DNA from: CAYJBH01 sp964368625
GTDB lineage: Bacteria > Bacillota > Clostridia > Oscillospirales > Ruminococcaceae
Assembly: GCA_964368625.1 (NCBI GenBank)
Contig: CAYJBH010000048.1
Span: 1 to 16,758, forward strand
Direction of reading: 5' to 3'
Length of the DNA stretch: 16,758 bases
Below, in pieces: positions 14,805-16,758 of this stretch. The notes beneath the pieces are model-generated. The model saw nothing but the letters and a program-made list of their open reading frames with translations, had not been told where the DNA came from and ran no database searches. How positions within the stretch are numbered: the stretch's first letter is position 1; each line of letters begins with the position of its first letter. The translations under genes were made by a program, and so were the position numbers.

Positions 14805-15878
14805 TTATTCAGTTTTTAATATTAATAAGACTAAAAATGAGACTAAAAATGAGATTGAAATACCAATAATAAAGTATAGAAAGGTATCGCCTATAAATGC
14901 AGGGATTGTCGGTATGGAAGGTATAGCATATCGGTATGACTTAACTTCCTCTAATCCCATGTAAAAACCACCTGCTGCACCGCCAAGACACTGGGCTATG
15001 AGCGGTTTTTTGTAATATGGATAAATCCCGAATATAAGTTGCTCATTTACTCCGCTTATGGCTGTAGTGGTCAAGGCGGTCAATGCACATGATCTTAGAT
15101 GAGTTGTTTTGCTGACAATCAGCATAGCAGTGGCAACACCCAATGAGGAGAAAATACAGGGTGACATCATGGTTCGTATATAATCATATCCATTAATTGC
15201 AAGGTTGTTTACCATTATGGGCACAATTCCCCAGTGTAGGCCAAAGGTTACAAGAAAGGTCCAACCTCCGCCGAGCAGGGCACCGGTTAACGCTTTGTTG
15301 AATTCTATAAGGCTGTTTACAAACGATCCCACGATACTCGTGAGCATAACGGTTATCGGACCCAAAAATAATACTGCGAATATACAGCTAAGTGTTATAC
15401 AAAAAAAGGTGACAAACGGTGCCAAGGCATCATGCTTTAACAAACGTTTAAACATTTTTTCTATAAGAGCACATGCCGCAACCACCGCAATTGCTGGTAA
15501 AACCGAATTGCTGTATTTAATATCCGAAAGATAGCTGGTTGTGTTTTCAAAAATTTTAAAAATTTCGGTGAACAACAAAAGCGCAACAGGTATTACCGAA
15601 ACAAAAAAATCACATTTAAATACCTTCGAACAGCTAATCGCAAGCAATATAGGAAGAAAAAAGTAAACGATATCAGAAGTGTAATAAAGTATCTTCAATA
15701 TAAGAGAATCACCGTTTAAGCCAATTACTTCCGTTAAAATAATATACAGTGCATTTATTAAGCCACAGCCAACTATTACAGGGATTACAGGATTGAATAT
15801 CTCTGCAAACAGTCGGATGATATTAAATAACAGACTATTTTTTTTAGCTATGGTTCTAGTGTCGGATGTGCTACACAT
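14805..15878 (-). CDS. Stand-alone PTS EIIC-type sugar permease (glucose/beta-glucoside superfamily)
   Basis: This 357-residue integral membrane protein has about ten hydrophobic segments. It belongs to the EIIC domain of the glucose/sucrose/beta-glucoside PTS group, as shown by FGLHWG (213-218) and the GVNEQLIFGIYPYYKKPLIAQ segment (276-296). That segment corresponds to the substrate-binding G-I-T-E-P loop with its Glu kept (E279) but the surrounding residues changed. Most relatives are EIIBC or EIIBCA fusions. Here there is no EIIB domain with its phosphorylated Cys ahead of it and no EIIA after it. Residues 1-15 are merely a short hydrophilic lead. It may borrow EIIB from another protein or work with the ROK kinase just downstream. 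The start ATG is 11 bases after the regulator's stop, with only a weak TAGGA site, so translation is probably coupled. Confidence 0.85.
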   Translation of the reverse strand: MCSTSDTRTIAKKNSLLFNIIRLFAEIFNPVIPVIVGCGLINALYIILTEVIGLNGDSLILKILYYTSDIVYFFLPILLAISCSKVFKCDFFVSVIPVALLLFTEIFKIFENTTSYLSDIKYSNSVLPAIAVVAACALIEKMFKRLLKHDALAPFVTFFCITLSCIFAVLFLGPITVMLTSIVGSFVNSLIEFNKALTGALLGGGWTFLVTFGLHWGIVPIMVNNLAINGYDYIRTMMSPCIFSSLGVATAMLIVSKTTHLRSCALTALTTTAISGVNEQLIFGIYPYYKKPLIAQCLGGAAGGFYMGLEEVKSYRYAIPSIPTIPAFIGDTFLYFIIGISISFLVSFLVLLILKTE

Positions 15879-15889
15879 GAGGATGAGTC

Positions 15890-16753
15890 CTATAATGAAC
15901 TTTCAAAACTATGTTTTTTCTCGAATGAAATTTGCGTCTTGTCAAGATAAGGCTTAACTTCGTTGTATAACGAATTTGCCGTAGCGGTATAAAGAATATC
16001 CACAACAGTCATCAATCCTATTCTTGAACGCATGGCACCTATCCTTACAAGCTGTTCGTTGTTAGAACAGTGAAGATGTATATTGGTGAGTGTGCTGAGT
16101 TTGTTTTTTGAATAACGAGTTATACTAATAGTAGTAGCCTTAGTTTGGGGTATAAGTCCGGCAAGCTCCACCATTTCATCGGAGGCACCGGAATATGAAA
16201 GTAAAACAGCAACATCACCCTCCTTTAAGCTAAGGTAGGAGGATATCTGATGGTGAGGGTCGTTGCTTGACATAGAGACCTTTCCCATCCTAATAAATTT
16301 ACTGGTGGCATCTAGTGCAAGATAACCGGATGCACCTACACCATAAAAATCTATTCGATTTGCGGATGTTAAGCTATCAACAGCACGTTGAAGCTCGTTT
16401 TGATCTAACACTGCAAGGGTGCTTTCTATTGTCTGAATGTTATTTCTGGCAACATCCATTACAGTTGTCTGTAAGCTGCTTCCAAGATGAATATTATCGT
16501 AGGTGATATTTCGGCTTTGTTGCATAGCAATATCAGTAGCTAAAACACGCAACAACTCTTTGTAACCAGAATAACCTGCGGCCTTACAAAGTCGTACTAC
16601 CGACGAAACGCTTGTGTTACAAGCTGTTGACAGCTCCTCGATAGACAAAGAGGGTATTTCGTTTGGGTGCTCTAATATATAGTTTGCAACATTCATTTCC
16701 ATAGGAGAATAGCTGTCGATTTCCTCGCTAATCCTTAATAAACACGGCATCAT
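15890..16753 (-). CDS. RpiR/MurR-family transcriptional regulator
   Basis: This 287-residue regulator has an N-terminal HTH domain (about 1-77, recognition region SVSSVVRLCKAAGYSGYKEL) and a C-terminal SIS sugar-phosphate-binding domain (about 110-260, with YGVGASGYLALDA and LLSYSGASDEMVEL). Family members usually control uptake and breakdown of a phosphosugar-generating substrate by binding its sugar phosphate. It heads an operon with the EIIC and ROK genes, so it probably regulates them. Two adjacent ATG codons (16753 and 16750) are possible starts. The gene begins only five bases from the window edge, so its promoter and ribosome binding site are not visible, and a slightly longer start cannot be excluded. 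Confidence 0.9.
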   Translation of the reverse strand: MMPCLLRISEEIDSYSPMEMNVANYILEHPNEIPSLSIEELSTACNTSVSSVVRLCKAAGYSGYKELLRVLATDIAMQQSRNITYDNIHLGSSLQTTVMDVARNNIQTIESTLAVLDQNELQRAVDSLTSANRIDFYGVGASGYLALDATSKFIRMGKVSMSSNDPHHQISSYLSLKEGDVAVLLSYSGASDEMVELAGLIPQTKATTISITRYSKNKLSTLTNIHLHCSNNEQLVRIGAMRSRIGLMTVVDILYTATANSLYNEVKPYLDKTQISFEKKHSFESSL

Positions 16754-16758
16754 ATGTT

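Noticed and set aside
1..16758. CRISPR array, insertion sequence or defence system
   Set aside because: No regularly spaced repeats, transposase motifs, terminal inverted repeats or defence-type proteins were seen on either strand.

Overview
The window reads as a piece of the chromosome of a low-to-moderate GC Gram-positive anaerobe, most likely a gut Clostridia member. The reasons are the purine-rich ribosome binding sites, frequent GTG/TTG starts, an LplB/LplC/LplA-type sugar ABC importer without its own ATPase, a membrane-anchored AraC regulator, and PTS, RpiR and ROK genes. No species can be named from the sequence alone.

Layout. An intact tRNA-Ala(GGC) with encoded CCA and a strong terminator sits at the left end (30-143). 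After it come three short, tightly packed reading frames (239-670). One resembles the start of SpoVG-family proteins carried on Firmicutes integrative elements; all look like relics. A membrane-bound AraC-family regulator (716-2839, minus) is divergent from a plus-strand block: two ABC permeases, a lipoprotein solute-binding protein, an SGNH/GDSL hydrolase, a sulfatase, a GH29 alpha-L-fucosidase, a broken dehydrogenase-like fragment and two more sulfatases (3064-13243). About 500 bases without a convincing gene follow. Then comes a 60-bp near-perfect copy of the tRNA-Ala 3' end (13751-13810) with its own terminator. To the right, a minus-strand operon holds an RpiR-type regulator, a stand-alone PTS EIIC and a ROK-family kinase (16753 back to 13883).

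How it seems to work. The AraC protein probably senses a ligand outside the membrane and switches on the divergent operon from a compact shared promoter region. The binding protein and two permeases would import a sulfated, fucosylated (perhaps O-acylated) oligosaccharide, using an ATPase encoded elsewhere. None of the five enzymes shows a signal peptide, so desulfation, deacylation and defucosylation are inferred to be cytoplasmic. All three sulfatases carry the Cys form of the formylglycine motif, so they need an anaerobic maturase that is not encoded here. Plausible substrates are mucin O-glycans or algal sulfated fucans; the sequence cannot decide.

The 60-bp direct repeat, one copy being the true tRNA 3' end and the other a displaced remnant with a damaged T-stem, suggests that the whole glycan locus (about 106-13806) is an island that entered at tRNA-Ala and lost its recombination genes. 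The rpiR-EIIC-ROK operon would then be the older chromosomal flank.
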